This document shows positions 36,776-44,997 of a DNA stretch of 64,000 nucleotides, one piece after another. The first letter of the stretch is position 1. The number at the start of each line of letters is the position of its first letter. The stretch comes from Bacillota bacterium (lineage in GTDB: Bacteria > Bacillota > Bacilli > Paenibacillales > NBRC-103111). The DNA lies in contig JAEWIS010000007.1 in assembly GCA_023386955.1 (NCBI GenBank), forward strand, positions 22,551 to 86,550. The letters are read 5' to 3'. The position numbers and the translations under genes were made by a program. A model generated the notes under the pieces. The model did no database searches, was not told where the DNA came from, and saw only the letters and a list, made by a program, of their open reading frames with translations.

Positions 36776-38116
36776 TTAGAATTTCAGTGTAACGGGCCCC
36801 TCTTCCTTGCGGGAGGTGCCGGGAATGCCGATGCCGTGGTAGTCCAGCCCGGCCCGGGCATTTTCGGGGATGGCGTTGCGTCCGTCAATGAGCAGCGGCC
36901 GCTTCATCAGCCCCGGCGCTGCAGCCGGCACGGTGCGCAGATATTCCGGCCATTCCGTGACCAGAAGGGCCGCCTCCGCATCCTGGAGGCATTCCTCGCA
37001 ATCCTTTGCGAAGTGGACGCCCGCCGGCAGCAGCTCCTTGGCCTTCTCCATGGCTATGGGATCATGGACCCACACTTCCGCGCCCAAGGCTAGCAGCTCT
37101 TGGATCACGGGAATGCTGGGCGCCTCCCGCAGGTCGTCGGTGGCGGGTTTGAAAGTCAGCCCCAGCACTGCGATCTTGCGGCCGGCCAGTTCTCCCAGCT
37201 CCCGGCGCAGCTTCTGGACCATCATATACCGCTGGTCGTTATTCACCTCGATCACAGCGGACAGCAGCTTGAAGTTGTAGCCGCTGGTATCGGCGATGTA
37301 CTGCAGTGCCCGTGTGTCCTTGGGGAAGCAGCTGCCACCGTAGCCGATGCCGGCATTCAGGAAGGCCGGCCCGATCCGGTGGTCGGAGCCGATCACCTCG
37401 GCAATCTTCAGCACATCTGCTCCTACACAGTCGCAGACATTGGCCATTTCATTAATGAAGGAAATCTTCATGGCCAGGAAGGCGTTGGCCGCATATTTAG
37501 CCAGCTCTGCGCTTCGCAGGTCCACATGCAGGAAGGGGATCTTCTCCTGATCCAGAAGCGGTTTGTAGACGCTCTGGAGAATGCGGGCCGCCCGTTCGCT
37601 GCCCCCGGCCACAATCCGTTCGGGATGCAGCGTGTCATATACGGCCCGCCCCTGCCGAAGGAACTCGGGGTTGGAGGCGATATCCACCACCTGCCCCATC
37701 CCTCTTCTGCGGATTTCGTCCATAAAGCGGTCCGCCGTTCCTACGGGGACAGTGCTTTTGTTGACCAGAAGCGTCGGAGTGGCCTTATGTGCCAGGGTCT
37801 TCAGTACATTGTCGAAGGCCTCGTGCAAGTAGCTCAGGTTGGGAGAGCCGTCGGCATTGGCCGGTGTCCCCACGGCAATAAAGACCACATCCGATTCCAA
37901 TATGGCTTCCCGGTAGGAGGTGGTGAAGGTCAAACGGGAGCGGGACTTGGCCATCAGCTCCTCCAAATCGGGCTCGTAGATCGGCGGTATGCCCTTGTTC
38001 AAGAGCTCTACCTTGGCCTCATCAATATCCGCACACACAACCTTGTGCCCCAAGTGGGCCAGGGCCACGCCTGTGGTCAATCCCACATATCCTGTGCCGA
38101 TTACCGAAATATTCAT
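36776..38116 (-). CDS. ugd: UDP-glucose 6-dehydrogenase
   Basis: The 446-residue protein starts MNISVIGTGYVGLTTGVALA, with GGGAG 8 bases upstream. It has the N-terminal NAD-binding GTGYVG motif and the catalytic Cys in GIGYGGSCFPKDTRAL. The central dimerisation domain and the C-terminal UDP-binding Rossmann domain (AVLGLTFKPATDDLREAPSIPVI) follow. It oxidises UDP-glucose to UDP-glucuronate with 2 NAD+, so the exopolysaccharide probably contains uronic acid. It takes substrate from GalU two genes upstream. Confidence 0.96.
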   Translation of the reverse strand: MNISVIGTGYVGLTTGVALAHLGHKVVCADIDEAKVELLNKGIPPIYEPDLEELMAKSRSRLTFTTSYREAILESDVVFIAVGTPANADGSPNLSYLHEAFDNVLKTLAHKATPTLLVNKSTVPVGTADRFMDEIRRRGMGQVVDIASNPEFLRQGRAVYDTLHPERIVAGGSERAARILQSVYKPLLDQEKIPFLHVDLRSAELAKYAANAFLAMKISFINEMANVCDCVGADVLKIAEVIGSDHRIGPAFLNAGIGYGGSCFPKDTRALQYIADTSGYNFKLLSAVIEVNNDQRYMMVQKLRRELGELAGRKIAVLGLTFKPATDDLREAPSIPVIQELLALGAEVWVHDPIAMEKAKELLPAGVHFAKDCEECLQDAEAALLVTEWPEYLRTVPAAAPGLMKRPLLIDGRNAIPENARAGLDYHGIGIPGTSRKEEGPVTLKF

Positions 38117-38162
38117 GCTTAACGCTCCCAACGTTTAATTTTTCATGGCTTATCTGGGGGCT

Positions 38163-38213
38163 CCCCCGAAAGTAATCGGATTAAGCTTCAGAGCTTCGCT
38201 TCACTTTTGGGGG
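38163..38213. repeat. 51-bp palindromic element, third copy
   Basis: CCCCCGAAAGT at the left and ACTTTTGGGGG at the right are inverted ends around AAGCTTCAGAGCTTCGC. It is the same 51-bp family as 28283-28400 but in opposite orientation, here between the sugar-transferase and dehydrogenase genes. Confidence 0.8.
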
Positions 38214-38219
38214 ATAATT

Positions 38220-38912
38220 TTAGTACGCGCTGTTCGGCGCGATCATGATCTTGACCGTACGGATGATTAGCTTCACATCATAGAAGAAGCTGCGCTTCTC
38301 TATATAATGAAGGTCCAGCTCCACCATCTCGTCGAAGGAGAGGCTGTTGCGTCCGCTCACCTGCCACAGGCCGGTGCAGCCCGGTGTAACCAATAGACGC
38401 TGGCGGTCAAAGTGGGAGTATTCCTCCACTTCACGGGGAAGGGAAGGCCGCGGCCCAACCAGGCTCATGTCTCCCCGCAGCACGTTCCACAGCTGGGGCA
38501 GCTCATCGATGCTGGTTTTGCGGATGAAGCGTCCGATCCGGGTAACCCGGGGGTCATTCTTCATTTTGAACATGGCCCCGCCCACTTCATTCTGATCCAG
38601 CAGCTCATCGAGCAGCGCTTCCGCATTGGCTATCATCGAGCGGAATTTATACATGTGGAATTCCCTGCCGTCCTTGCCCACCCGAACTTGCTTGAAGAAG
38701 ACGGAGCCTTTGGGATCTTCAAGCTTGATGAGAGCCGCCACAATTGCGAACAACGGGGTCAACAGCAACAACCCGGCGAGCGCGCCGAAAAAATCCAGCA
38801 GCCTCTTGGTTGCCAGATACAGCTTGCGTTCGTTGGGATTGACCGATGCGGCTGTATCGGAATATACAGCCCGGGATGGCAGCGCCTGTCCATCGAATGA
38901 ATAATTAGGCAT
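38220..38912 (-). CDS. Polyprenyl-phosphate sugar-1-phosphate transferase (priming enzyme)
   Basis: The 230-residue protein has one membrane segment ([22 protein letters not shown], about 38-60). The bacterial sugar-transferase domain of the WcaJ/CapM/EpsL type follows: [43 protein letters not shown] and [13 protein letters not shown]. It starts the repeat unit by moving a sugar-1-phosphate, often glucose or galactose, to undecaprenyl phosphate. AGGAG lies 9 bases before the ATG. It is the short monotopic form without the extra N-terminal helices of WbaP. Confidence 0.95.
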   Translation of the reverse strand: MPNYSFDGQALPSRAVYSDTAASVNPNERKLYLATKRLLDFFGALAGLLLLTPLFAIVAALIKLEDPKGSVFFKQVRVGKDGREFHMYKFRSMIANAEALLDELLDQNEVGGAMFKMKNDPRVTRIGRFIRKTSIDELPQLWNVLRGDMSLVGPRPSLPREVEEYSHFDRQRLLVTPGCTGLWQVSGRNSLSFDEMVELDLHYIEKRSFFYDVKLIIRTVKIMIAPNSAY

Positions 38913-38928
38913 GATTCCACACTCCTTT

Positions 38929-39822
38929 TTAACCGATCACACGCGGCATAAATTCTTTGGTATTGACCATCCGCTCCAGCTCCTGCATCAGCGGCTGGCG
39001 CAGCTCCGGATTGCATAGGGCAAATTCCAGCGTCGTCAGGATAAAGCCCAGCTTCTCGCCTACATCATAACGTTTGCCTTGGAAGTGGTACGCGAATACC
39101 TTCTGTGCATCATTCAGCTTCTGAATGGCGTCAGTGAGCTGGATTTCGCCACCCGCCCCTTTTTCCTGAAGATCCAGGAAATCAAAAATCTCCGGTGTGA
39201 GCACATAACGTCCCATAATTGCCAGATTGGAGGGCGCCGTACCAAAAGGCGGCTTCTCTACAAAATTCCGGACCTGGTACAGCAGGCCATCCTTCATAAT
39301 TGGGTCTACTATGCCGTAACGCTGGGTTTCCTGGTCGGATACCGGCTGAACGCCAATGACCGAGCAGCCCGTCTTTTCATATTGGCTGATCAACTGCTTG
39401 GTGCAGGGCTGTTCTCCGCTGACAATGTCGTCTCCCAATAACACGGCGAACGGCTCATCCCCGATGAAGCGACGGGCGCACCAGACGGCGTGGCCCAGTC
39501 CCTTGGGCTCCTTTTGACGGATATAATGGATATCCACCTTGGAGGAGCGTTGTACCTCCTCCAGCAGCTTCAGCTTGCCTTTTTCAACAAGTGTGCTCTC
39601 CAACTCGAAGGCATGGTCAAAATGATCCTCGATAGCACGTTTGCCTTTTCCGGTTACAATGATGATATCCTCGATGCCGGAGGCAACCGCTTCTTCCACG
39701 ATATATTGGATCGTGGGTTTGTCGATGATGGGCAGCATTTCCTTGGGCATGGCTTTGGTAGCCGGCAAGAAACGGGTTCCCAAACCGGCAGCAGGAATAA
39801 TGGCTTTTCTGACTTTTTTCAT
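38929..39822 (-). CDS. galU: UTP-glucose-1-phosphate uridylyltransferase
   Basis: The 297-residue protein starts [32 protein letters not shown], containing the nucleotidyltransferase [11 protein letters not shown] signature, followed by [22 protein letters not shown] and [12 protein letters not shown]. It makes UDP-glucose, substrate of the dehydrogenase two genes on and possibly of the priming enzyme. GGAGG lies 7 bases before the ATG. It is the first gene after the structured non-coding RNA in the operon. Confidence 0.96.
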   Translation of the reverse strand: MKKVRKAIIPAAGLGTRFLPATKAMPKEMLPIIDKPTIQYIVEEAVASGIEDIIIVTGKGKRAIEDHFDHAFELESTLVEKGKLKLLEEVQRSSKVDIHYIRQKEPKGLGHAVWCARRFIGDEPFAVLLGDDIVSGEQPCTKQLISQYEKTGCSVIGVQPVSDQETQRYGIVDPIMKDGLLYQVRNFVEKPPFGTAPSNLAIMGRYVLTPEIFDFLDLQEKGAGGEIQLTDAIQKLNDAQKVFAYHFQGKRYDVGEKLGFILTTLEFALCNPELRQPLMQELERMVNTKEFMPRVIG

Positions 39823-39954
39823 TACGGTTCCTCCTTATAAAGATAATTGGAATGTTTGCTGCGACTTATGGAAGTGGATAAAAAAACAAGCACACCTTCC
39901 TTGCCTGGTGGTGGGGAATGTAGGCTTATTTTTCCATCCACTTGGTTGTTTGTT

Positions 39955-40100
39955 GTGAAAAGGGCATTGAACCCGTCCTCACATCATACCCTTGACGATT
40001 AACGTCTAAGGCCCAGCGGGCCCACAGCATGACCGAGTGCCTACAGTGATACAGGTGCAGTAGACATTACCTGCCGCTTGTGACTCTTGCCGGCTGCGGC
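39955..40100 (-). ncRNA. Probable EAR (eps-associated RNA) antitermination element
   Basis: The 302-bp gap between the BY-kinase and galU carries a dense set of RNA helices when read leftward. They are CTACTGCACCTGTATCACTG, GCACTCGGTCATGCTGTGGG, a GGCCC-GCT-GGGCC hairpin, GACG-TTAAT-CGTC and GGGTTCAATGCCC. Position (inside an eps operon, after the co-polymerase/kinase genes) and composition match the Bacillales EAR/epsC RNA class, which drives processive antitermination through long eps operons. A T-run after a weak hairpin (about 39875-39930) could be one of the bypassed terminators. I cannot align it to the family model here. Confidence 0.65.
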
Positions 40101-40124
40101 AGCCGTTATGGAAGCTTGCGGGGC

Positions 40125-40796
40125 CTAACGCCCTGCGTAGGAATCCAGATTGGCTTTATTAATCTTGTTAAATACCACACCCAGCAGGCGGGCATTCACA
40201 TGCCTCAGGTACGCCTTCACCTTCTTGCCGGCCTCCCGTTTGACAAAACCCTGCTCCACCACGAGTAGCACCCCGTCAGTCTTGGCTGCGATAATCTGGG
40301 CATCCGTTACGGACAAGGCAGAAGGAGTGTCCAGGATAATGGTGTGGAAGTCCTTCTTCAGCTCCGCCAGCAAAAGATCCATCTGGTTCATGGTCAGAAG
40401 CTCCGCCGGGTTGGGCGGTTGGGTGCCTGACGGGATGACGCTGAGATTGGGAATGTGGGTCGGCGTTATAATCTCGGTAAGCTCCGTCTGCAGGGCCAGA
40501 TAGTTGGCCAGCCCTTTTTTGTTGTCCACCCGGAGAATCCGGTGAATGGAGGAGTTGCGCATGTCGGCATCGATCAGGAGAACCTTCTTCCCCGCCTGGG
40601 ATAAGGAGATGGCCAGGTTCACGGCGGTGGTGGACTTGCCTTCCCCCCGGGAAGCGGAGGTGATCATGATAATCCGCATCTCCTTGCCGACGGAGGAAAA
40701 TTCGATATTGGTCCGGAGCGTCCGGTATGCCTCGGCAATGGAGGAATCCGGATTCACGTCCATGATGACCGGTTGATCAGCGGTTAAGCGTGGCAT
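40125..40796 (-). CDS. CpsD/CapB-family tyrosine kinase (BY-kinase)
   Basis: The 223-residue protein from MPRLTADQP (AGGTGA 5 bases upstream; a GTG at 40805 is the alternative) has the BY-kinase P-loop set: Walker A TSASRGEGKSTTAVN, Walker A' KKVLLIDADMRNSSIH and Walker B TIILDTPSALS. It works with the Wzz-like partner upstream, whose cytosolic end activates it, to control chain length. The C-terminus stops at NLDSYAGR with one Tyr, so the usual autophosphorylated Tyr cluster is missing. It overlaps the upstream gene by 20 bp. Confidence 0.93.
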   Translation of the reverse strand: MPRLTADQPVIMDVNPDSSIAEAYRTLRTNIEFSSVGKEMRIIMITSASRGEGKSTTAVNLAISLSQAGKKVLLIDADMRNSSIHRILRVDNKKGLANYLALQTELTEIITPTHIPNLSVIPSGTQPPNPAELLTMNQMDLLLAELKKDFHTIILDTPSALSVTDAQIIAAKTDGVLLVVEQGFVKREAGKKVKAYLRHVNARLLGVVFNKINKANLDSYAGR

Positions 40797-41514
40797 ATGG
40801 TTCACCTGCTTTCAGTGGGGTATGTCGTTTCATATCCTTCTTCTCAATGGCTGTAACGGATGCCAGCACCGGTACATCGAACACCTTGAGGATGTCGTCC
40901 TCGGTTTTGATGGTGTCATCCATGTATTCCAGCAGGAATACCAGACCAACGGAGAACAAAAGGGCGATGATGAAGCTGAGCAGCATATTGGAAATAGCGG
41001 GCGAGTTGACCGGCTGCGGATTGTTCAGCATCGGGGCTTCCGTCAGAAGGGTAACATTGTTGATTTTCATGATGCGGGGAATTTCGGAACGGAAAACCTC
41101 GGATACACCGTTAACGATTTTTGCGGTCCGCTCATAGGCCAAGCCGGAGGCCGAAATCATCATGATCTGTGTGTTGTTCACCGAATACACATTGACGGTC
41201 CGGATCAGCTCATCGGAGGTAGCGTTCAGCTCTGGATATTTGGCAACTACCTTTTCCATAATGGCGGAGCTGCGGATGATCTCCTTATAGGTTTCAATCA
41301 AGCGGATGTTGTTGTTCATCGCTCCGGTATCCATGATCTCCACACCGGAATCATTGCTGAAGGTCTGATTGATGACCAGCTTGGAGGAAGCCTGGTACTG
41401 GGGGGTATACCGGTCGAAGGTGTAAAAAGCAGTCGTTGCTGTAGCAGCTGCTACACAAAGCAGGATCAGCCAGAGCCTCTTCTTCACTGCCCGCCAATAG
41501 TTTTTCAGTTCCAT
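40777..41514 (-). CDS. Wzz/YwqC-type polysaccharide co-polymerase
   Basis: The 245-residue first gene of the leftward operon has helix 1 at about 13-32 (RLWLILLCVAAATATTAFYTF). A coiled extracytoplasmic region follows (YQASSKLVINQTFSNDSG...). Helix 2 is at about 176-197 (NMLLSFIIALLFSVGLVFLLEYMDD), preceded by the Pro-rich PMLNNPQPVNSPAIS motif typical of Wzz proteins. The short C-terminal tail activates the partner BY-kinase. GAGG lies close before the ATG. Two tandem promoters with operator palindromes lie 80-240 bp upstream. Confidence 0.94.
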   Translation of the reverse strand: MELKNYWRAVKKRLWLILLCVAAATATTAFYTFDRYTPQYQASSKLVINQTFSNDSGVEIMDTGAMNNNIRLIETYKEIIRSSAIMEKVVAKYPELNATSDELIRTVNVYSVNNTQIMMISASGLAYERTAKIVNGVSEVFRSEIPRIMKINNVTLLTEAPMLNNPQPVNSPAISNMLLSFIIALLFSVGLVFLLEYMDDTIKTEDDILKVFDVPVLASVTAIEKKDMKRHTPLKAGEPYATLNR

Positions 41515-41566
41515 ACCTCATCCTCACTCCCAATCTGTTAATATAATCAACTATTTCGCATGCGAA

Positions 41567-41624
41567 GTTACGTTTCGTATCATCGCCTGAATCTAACTTT
41601 ATGATACAATTTGTATCTTGTCAA
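41567..41624 (-). promoter_or_regulatory. EPS promoter P1 with GATACA operators
   Basis: Reading leftward, TTGACA (41619-41624), a 17-bp spacer and TAAAGT (41596-41601) form a sigma-A promoter. The spacer is filled by the perfect 7-bp dyad GATACAATTTGTATC (41603-41617). A weaker dyad, GTTACGTTTCGTATC (41567-41581), lies just past the predicted start point, next to the palindrome TTCGCATGCGAA (41555-41566). This placement is typical of repression by occlusion. Confidence 0.8.
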
Positions 41625-41724
41625 CTGTAATTGAGAAAATGTCGCATTCCATCACTGGTTTTCTTTTGTTTTCATAAGTGCGCGAATGTTGTCGTGATAC
41701 GGAACGAAGCAATCTATATCCACT

Positions 41725-41753
41725 AATTTATGTTACACATTGTATCTTGTCAA
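41725..41753 (-). promoter_or_regulatory. EPS promoter P2 with GATACA-type operator
   Basis: Reading leftward, TTGACA (41748-41753), a 17-bp spacer and TAAATT (41725-41730) repeat the P1 architecture. The dyad GTTACACATTGTATC (41732-41746) lies in the spacer, with two mismatched arm positions. P1 and P2 are about 130 bp apart and both face the Wzz-kinase operon. Confidence 0.75.
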
Positions 41754-42028
41754 TGCCACATGAGCGATTTCACAAATAGAAGCGCATACAGTTTCAATGA
41801 TTACGCTTCCATATATATAGAAGAGATTTTTGTGTACGAAACCGGGATGGCCCGCCGTTGGAGACGGGGAAACGTTGAGATGGTTGCGGATGGGTGAGGC
41901 GAGCGAGGCAAGGTTGGTCACGGGAAGTCCGCGGCGGTTGGGGGGCGGTTTGCTGCTCTTGTTGTCTATTATCCCTTTGGCTCAGGGAACGGACCAAGTA
42001 GGAGAAGAGGTTTCTCAAGGGAGTGTGC

Positions 42029-42213
42029 GTAACGGAAATGAGCGGCTCTTAGAGTAACGTTTGTGGAGTATTTCCGCTCTAACGGAACTCAGAAGCGCTT
42101 AGCGCCCCATGTACGCCTCTTTCACCCCAATAAAACCGGCTAAGGGCTTCTCAGTTCCGTAAGAATTTCAAAACCCTGATTTTGCTGCTGTAAGAGCTTC
42201 TGAGTTCCTTTAG
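42029..42213. repeat. TAACGGAA-family intergenic repeats
   Basis: CTAACGGAACTCAGAAGCGC (from 42079) is identical to the copy at 19.9 kb. A TAACGGAAATGAGCGGCTCT variant precedes it (42029), and two inverted copies follow (GCTTCTCAGTTCCGTAAG; GCTTCTGAGTTCCTTTAG). The region between the EPS promoters and the ABC-transporter gene (41760-42390) holds no supported gene. Confidence 0.7.
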
Positions 42214-42237
42214 AGCGGAAGACCTCGGATCCCCCCC

Positions 42238-42330
42238 CATCAGCACATAGACACAGGTTACCCGACCACCCATTAGCACATAGAAGCGCGTTACCTAGTA
42301 CTCACCATTAGCTCACAGACACAGGTTTTA
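42238..42330. repeat. Three imperfect 32-35 bp direct repeats
   Basis: Units CCATCAGCACATAGACACAG (42238), CCATTAGCACATAGAAGCGC (42270) and CCATTAGCTCACAGACACAG (42305) each run into a GTTA/GTTT tail. The copies are too few and too divergent for a CRISPR, and the spacing is short. Function unknown. Confidence 0.6.
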
Positions 42331-42391
42331 TCAGGTGACCGCCCCCTGTGGTCCCGCTTCCCAACTGGAGGCTTCATCTGCCGCAGGTAAA

Positions 42392-42418
42392 TCAAAAACC
42401 CGCCGGAAGGGGCGGGCC
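42392..42418 (-). terminator. Terminator of the peptide-maturation operon
   Basis: Reading leftward, CCCGCC (42411-42416) and GGCGGG (42399-42404) form the stem with loop CCTTCC, followed by TTTTTGAT. It lies 13 bp after the ABC-transporter stop. Confidence 0.88.
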
Positions 42419-42430
42419 GAGGTAAAACCT

Positions 42431-44446
42431 TCACGTGATCTGCCGGATGCCGCTGTCTGCGGGTGGGGCCGGCTGATCCTTAAACTGCATCTGGTAGAGC
42501 TTGAAGTAATGACCCTTGCGGCGCAGGAGATCCCAATGGGTTCCGGTTTCCACGACCTTGCCGTGATCCATCACCGCAATGAGGTCAGCGTTCTGGATGG
42601 TGGAAAGCCGGTGGGCGATGACGATGGTGGTCCGCCGGTGCATCAGCCGGGCAAGCGCCTCCTGGACCAGATGCTCTGTCTCCGTATCCAGCGCCGAGGT
42701 GGCCTCGTCCAGGAGCAGCACCGGCGCATCCTTCAGGATAGCCCGGGCAATGGCGATGCGCTGCCGCTGGCCCCCGGACAGGCGGGCTCCCCGCTCCCCT
42801 ACCTGGGTGTCAAAGCCCTCGGGCAGCCGGTTGATAAAATCCAGGGCATTGGCCGCTTTGGCCGCCTGCATAATCTCCTCCTGGCTGGCACCCAGCCGAC
42901 CGTAGCCGATGTTCTCACGGATGGTGCCGGAGAACAGGAAGGTGTCCTGGGGCACATAGGCAATAGAGCGCCGCAGCGTTCCCAGGGGAATTCGCCCCAT
43001 GGGCATTTCGTCCAGCAGCAGCTCTCCCTGATCCGGCTTGTAGAAACCCTGGAGCAGGCTGAGCAGAGTGCTTTTGCCTGCTCCGCTGTGGCCTACCAGC
43101 GCAACCACCTTGCCCGCCGGAACGGTAAGATTCAGCTGCTCCAGCACCGGCACACCATCCTCATAGGTGAAGGACACATCCCGGAGCGTAATTTCAGGAG
43201 GATACGGACCGCCGGATAAATCTTCCCCAACCGGCTCCGCAGCCGAATCCATCGCCGGCTCCTCTTCCCGCAGCATGCCGTCAGACTGCTCTATGGGCGG
43301 GGAGTTGAAGGGGGGGCTTCCTGCTGCCGTCCTGCCGGTGGGCGTGGCGGGAAGAGGGGAGCTTCCTGCTGTGGAGGATCTGTCTGCCGGTTGATCATCC
43401 TCCTCGGGGAAGCCGGGTTCCGCCTTCTCCTCCAGCACATGGACGATCCGCTCCGCAGAGGAGAGGGAACGCTGGAACCCGCCCCACAGCCCAGCCAGGC
43501 CGGACAAGGGGGCAACCATCTGGTGCATCAGATTGTTGAAGGCCACCAGATTGCCCACCGACATGGTCTGCTGCGCCACAAAATATGCGCCCAGCCCCAT
43601 GCTGAGGAAAAAGGTGGCGGAGCCAACAGCCGCTGAGCCTACCTGAAACATCCCTCGGATGCGGGCCTGCTTCATCTCCAGCCCCATCAGATGGTCGTTA
43701 TGCTTCTCATACTGGCGGGTCATCAGACCGGCAAGGGTAAAGGAGCGGATAATGGGACTGGCGGAGAAGGTCTCATGCAAAAACCCCTGCATCCGGCTGA
43801 GATACTCCTGGATCAGACGGGTGTTCCGGCGCAGCAGCTTGCCGAACATGCTTCCCGCTACTGCTGCGACCGGGACCAGCATCAGACAAATCACGGACAG
43901 CCGCCAATTGATGGTCAGCATGTACAACAGAGATGCCAGCGCCATCAGGGGCAGCCGGATCATCTGCACCAGATTGCCGCCGATGGCGCCGTCCAGATTA
44001 TTAATGTCGTTGGTCAGCCGGGAGACAAACTCGCCGGAATGGTGCCGGTTATAGTAGCGCGCCTCCAGCCGGACCATATGCCCGAAAATGGTGTTTTTCA
44101 TATCCCGCTTGACCTGCTGCACCGCAGCGGTTCCGATATAGCTGGAGAGATACGTCAGCATACTGTTGATGATGACCACCAGAATGCCCTGCAGCAGCAG
44201 CTCCGTAATTTTGCCCACATTGCCGCTTAGCGCCGCATCGGTCAGCTGCTGCAAAAACCAGGTGAAGATCACGGTCATGCCGATCCCGCCCAGCATATAC
44301 ACAATCAGCTGAATATACAGCCATTTGCTCGGTTTGATAAAGCGCCACAAGAGGGCAATGGGCCGCTTCATCTCGCCCAGCTCCAGAAAACGCCGGAACA
44401 TCCGGATCCGGCTGCCGCGCCGCTGTCTTCTCTCCACTGCGCTCAT
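42431..44446 (-). CDS. ABC exporter (fused membrane and ATPase domains)
   Basis: The 671-residue half-transporter has a six-helix type I exporter domain (about 40-340; WLYIQLIVYMLGGIGMTVIFTWF...). The C-terminal ATPase has Walker A GHSGAGKST, Q-loop, signature LSGGQRQR and Walker B VLLLDEATSALD. An unusual Ser/Pro/Glu-rich linker of roughly 75 residues separates them (after HVLEEKAEPGFPEEDD). There is no N-terminal C39 peptidase, so leader removal must be done by another protein, plausibly the S26B-like enzyme encoded upstream. Last gene of the five-gene operon, with an ATGA overlap. It probably exports the matured peptide as a homodimer. Confidence 0.92.
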   Translation of the reverse strand: MSAVERRQRRGSRIRMFRRFLELGEMKRPIALLWRFIKPSKWLYIQLIVYMLGGIGMTVIFTWFLQQLTDAALSGNVGKITELLLQGILVVIINSMLTYLSSYIGTAAVQQVKRDMKNTIFGHMVRLEARYYNRHHSGEFVSRLTNDINNLDGAIGGNLVQMIRLPLMALASLLYMLTINWRLSVICLMLVPVAAVAGSMFGKLLRRNTRLIQEYLSRMQGFLHETFSASPIIRSFTLAGLMTRQYEKHNDHLMGLEMKQARIRGMFQVGSAAVGSATFFLSMGLGAYFVAQQTMSVGNLVAFNNLMHQMVAPLSGLAGLWGGFQRSLSSAERIVHVLEEKAEPGFPEEDDQPADRSSTAGSSPLPATPTGRTAAGSPPFNSPPIEQSDGMLREEEPAMDSAAEPVGEDLSGGPYPPEITLRDVSFTYEDGVPVLEQLNLTVPAGKVVALVGHSGAGKSTLLSLLQGFYKPDQGELLLDEMPMGRIPLGTLRRSIAYVPQDTFLFSGTIRENIGYGRLGASQEEIMQAAKAANALDFINRLPEGFDTQVGERGARLSGGQRQRIAIARAILKDAPVLLLDEATSALDTETEHLVQEALARLMHRRTTIVIAHRLSTIQNADLIAVMDHGKVVETGTHWDLLRRKGHYFKLYQMQFKDQPAPPADSGIRQIT

Positions 44447-44997
44447 AACGAACCCCGCTTCTTCCCCGCATGGGGATGTTCATATCCGGCCTCGCGCGGT
44501 TTGCCCGCAGAAGCCGGTCCACCCGCTGCGGCCTGCCCTCCCTTCGGCTGCCGCAGACGCCGCAGGCCCCGCTCCGCCCGCAAATACAGGCGGATGATCC
44601 GGGACAGCCCCGGCCGGCGCATCAAAAGCCGCCCCCACCAGCGGGCGAGGCCTTGATCCGCATGCATCACAAACCGCCTCTTGCGGATATCCGTCATTTT
44701 TCCGATAATCTGATTGGCTCTGGCGGGCGCATCCGGGTTAAGGTTAGAATCGCCCTTGCAAATATACAGCGTCTCTCCCCCCGTCTCCGCCACGCGGATT
44801 AACCGGTGTCCCACCAGACGCCCGTCCGGCTCCGCTACCAGAAGAATATCCCCCGGGGAAGGTTGGCCCGACAAAGGAACAAACCGGCAGCGGTCCCCCT
44901 CCCGGATCAGCGGACGCATGCTGGTGCCGCTGGATGGAATCTCCAGCTCCCCGATTTCCCGGATGAGTCTGGCAATGGCTTGGGTGTCAGCCTGCAT
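44443..44997 (-). CDS. S24/S26-family peptidase, SipW-like Ser/His type
   Basis: The 184-residue protein has the signal-peptidase-like fold motifs. The nucleophile region is IPSSGTSMRPLIREGD (Ser at about residue 26), then GQPSPGDILLVAEPDG and GHRLIRV, where His (about 64) stands where bacterial type I signal peptidases have Lys. This Ser/His arrangement is that of S26B (SipW/ER-type) peptidases. A C-terminal basic tail is rich in Gly and Ala, and no clear membrane helix is seen, so it may act in the cytosol on a leader peptide. Its ATG overlaps the PqqD-like gene by 11 bp and its stop overlaps the ABC gene (ATGA). Confidence 0.85.
   Translation of the reverse strand: MQADTQAIARLIREIGELEIPSSGTSMRPLIREGDRCRFVPLSGQPSPGDILLVAEPDGRLVGHRLIRVAETGGETLYICKGDSNLNPDAPARANQIIGKMTDIRKRRFVMHADQGLARWWGRLLMRRPGLSRIIRLYLRAERGLRRLRQPKGGQAAAGGPASAGKPREAGYEHPHAGKKRGSL

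Noticed and set aside
42238..42330. Short CRISPR-like array
   Set aside because: Only three imperfect units with variable spacing and no cas genes.
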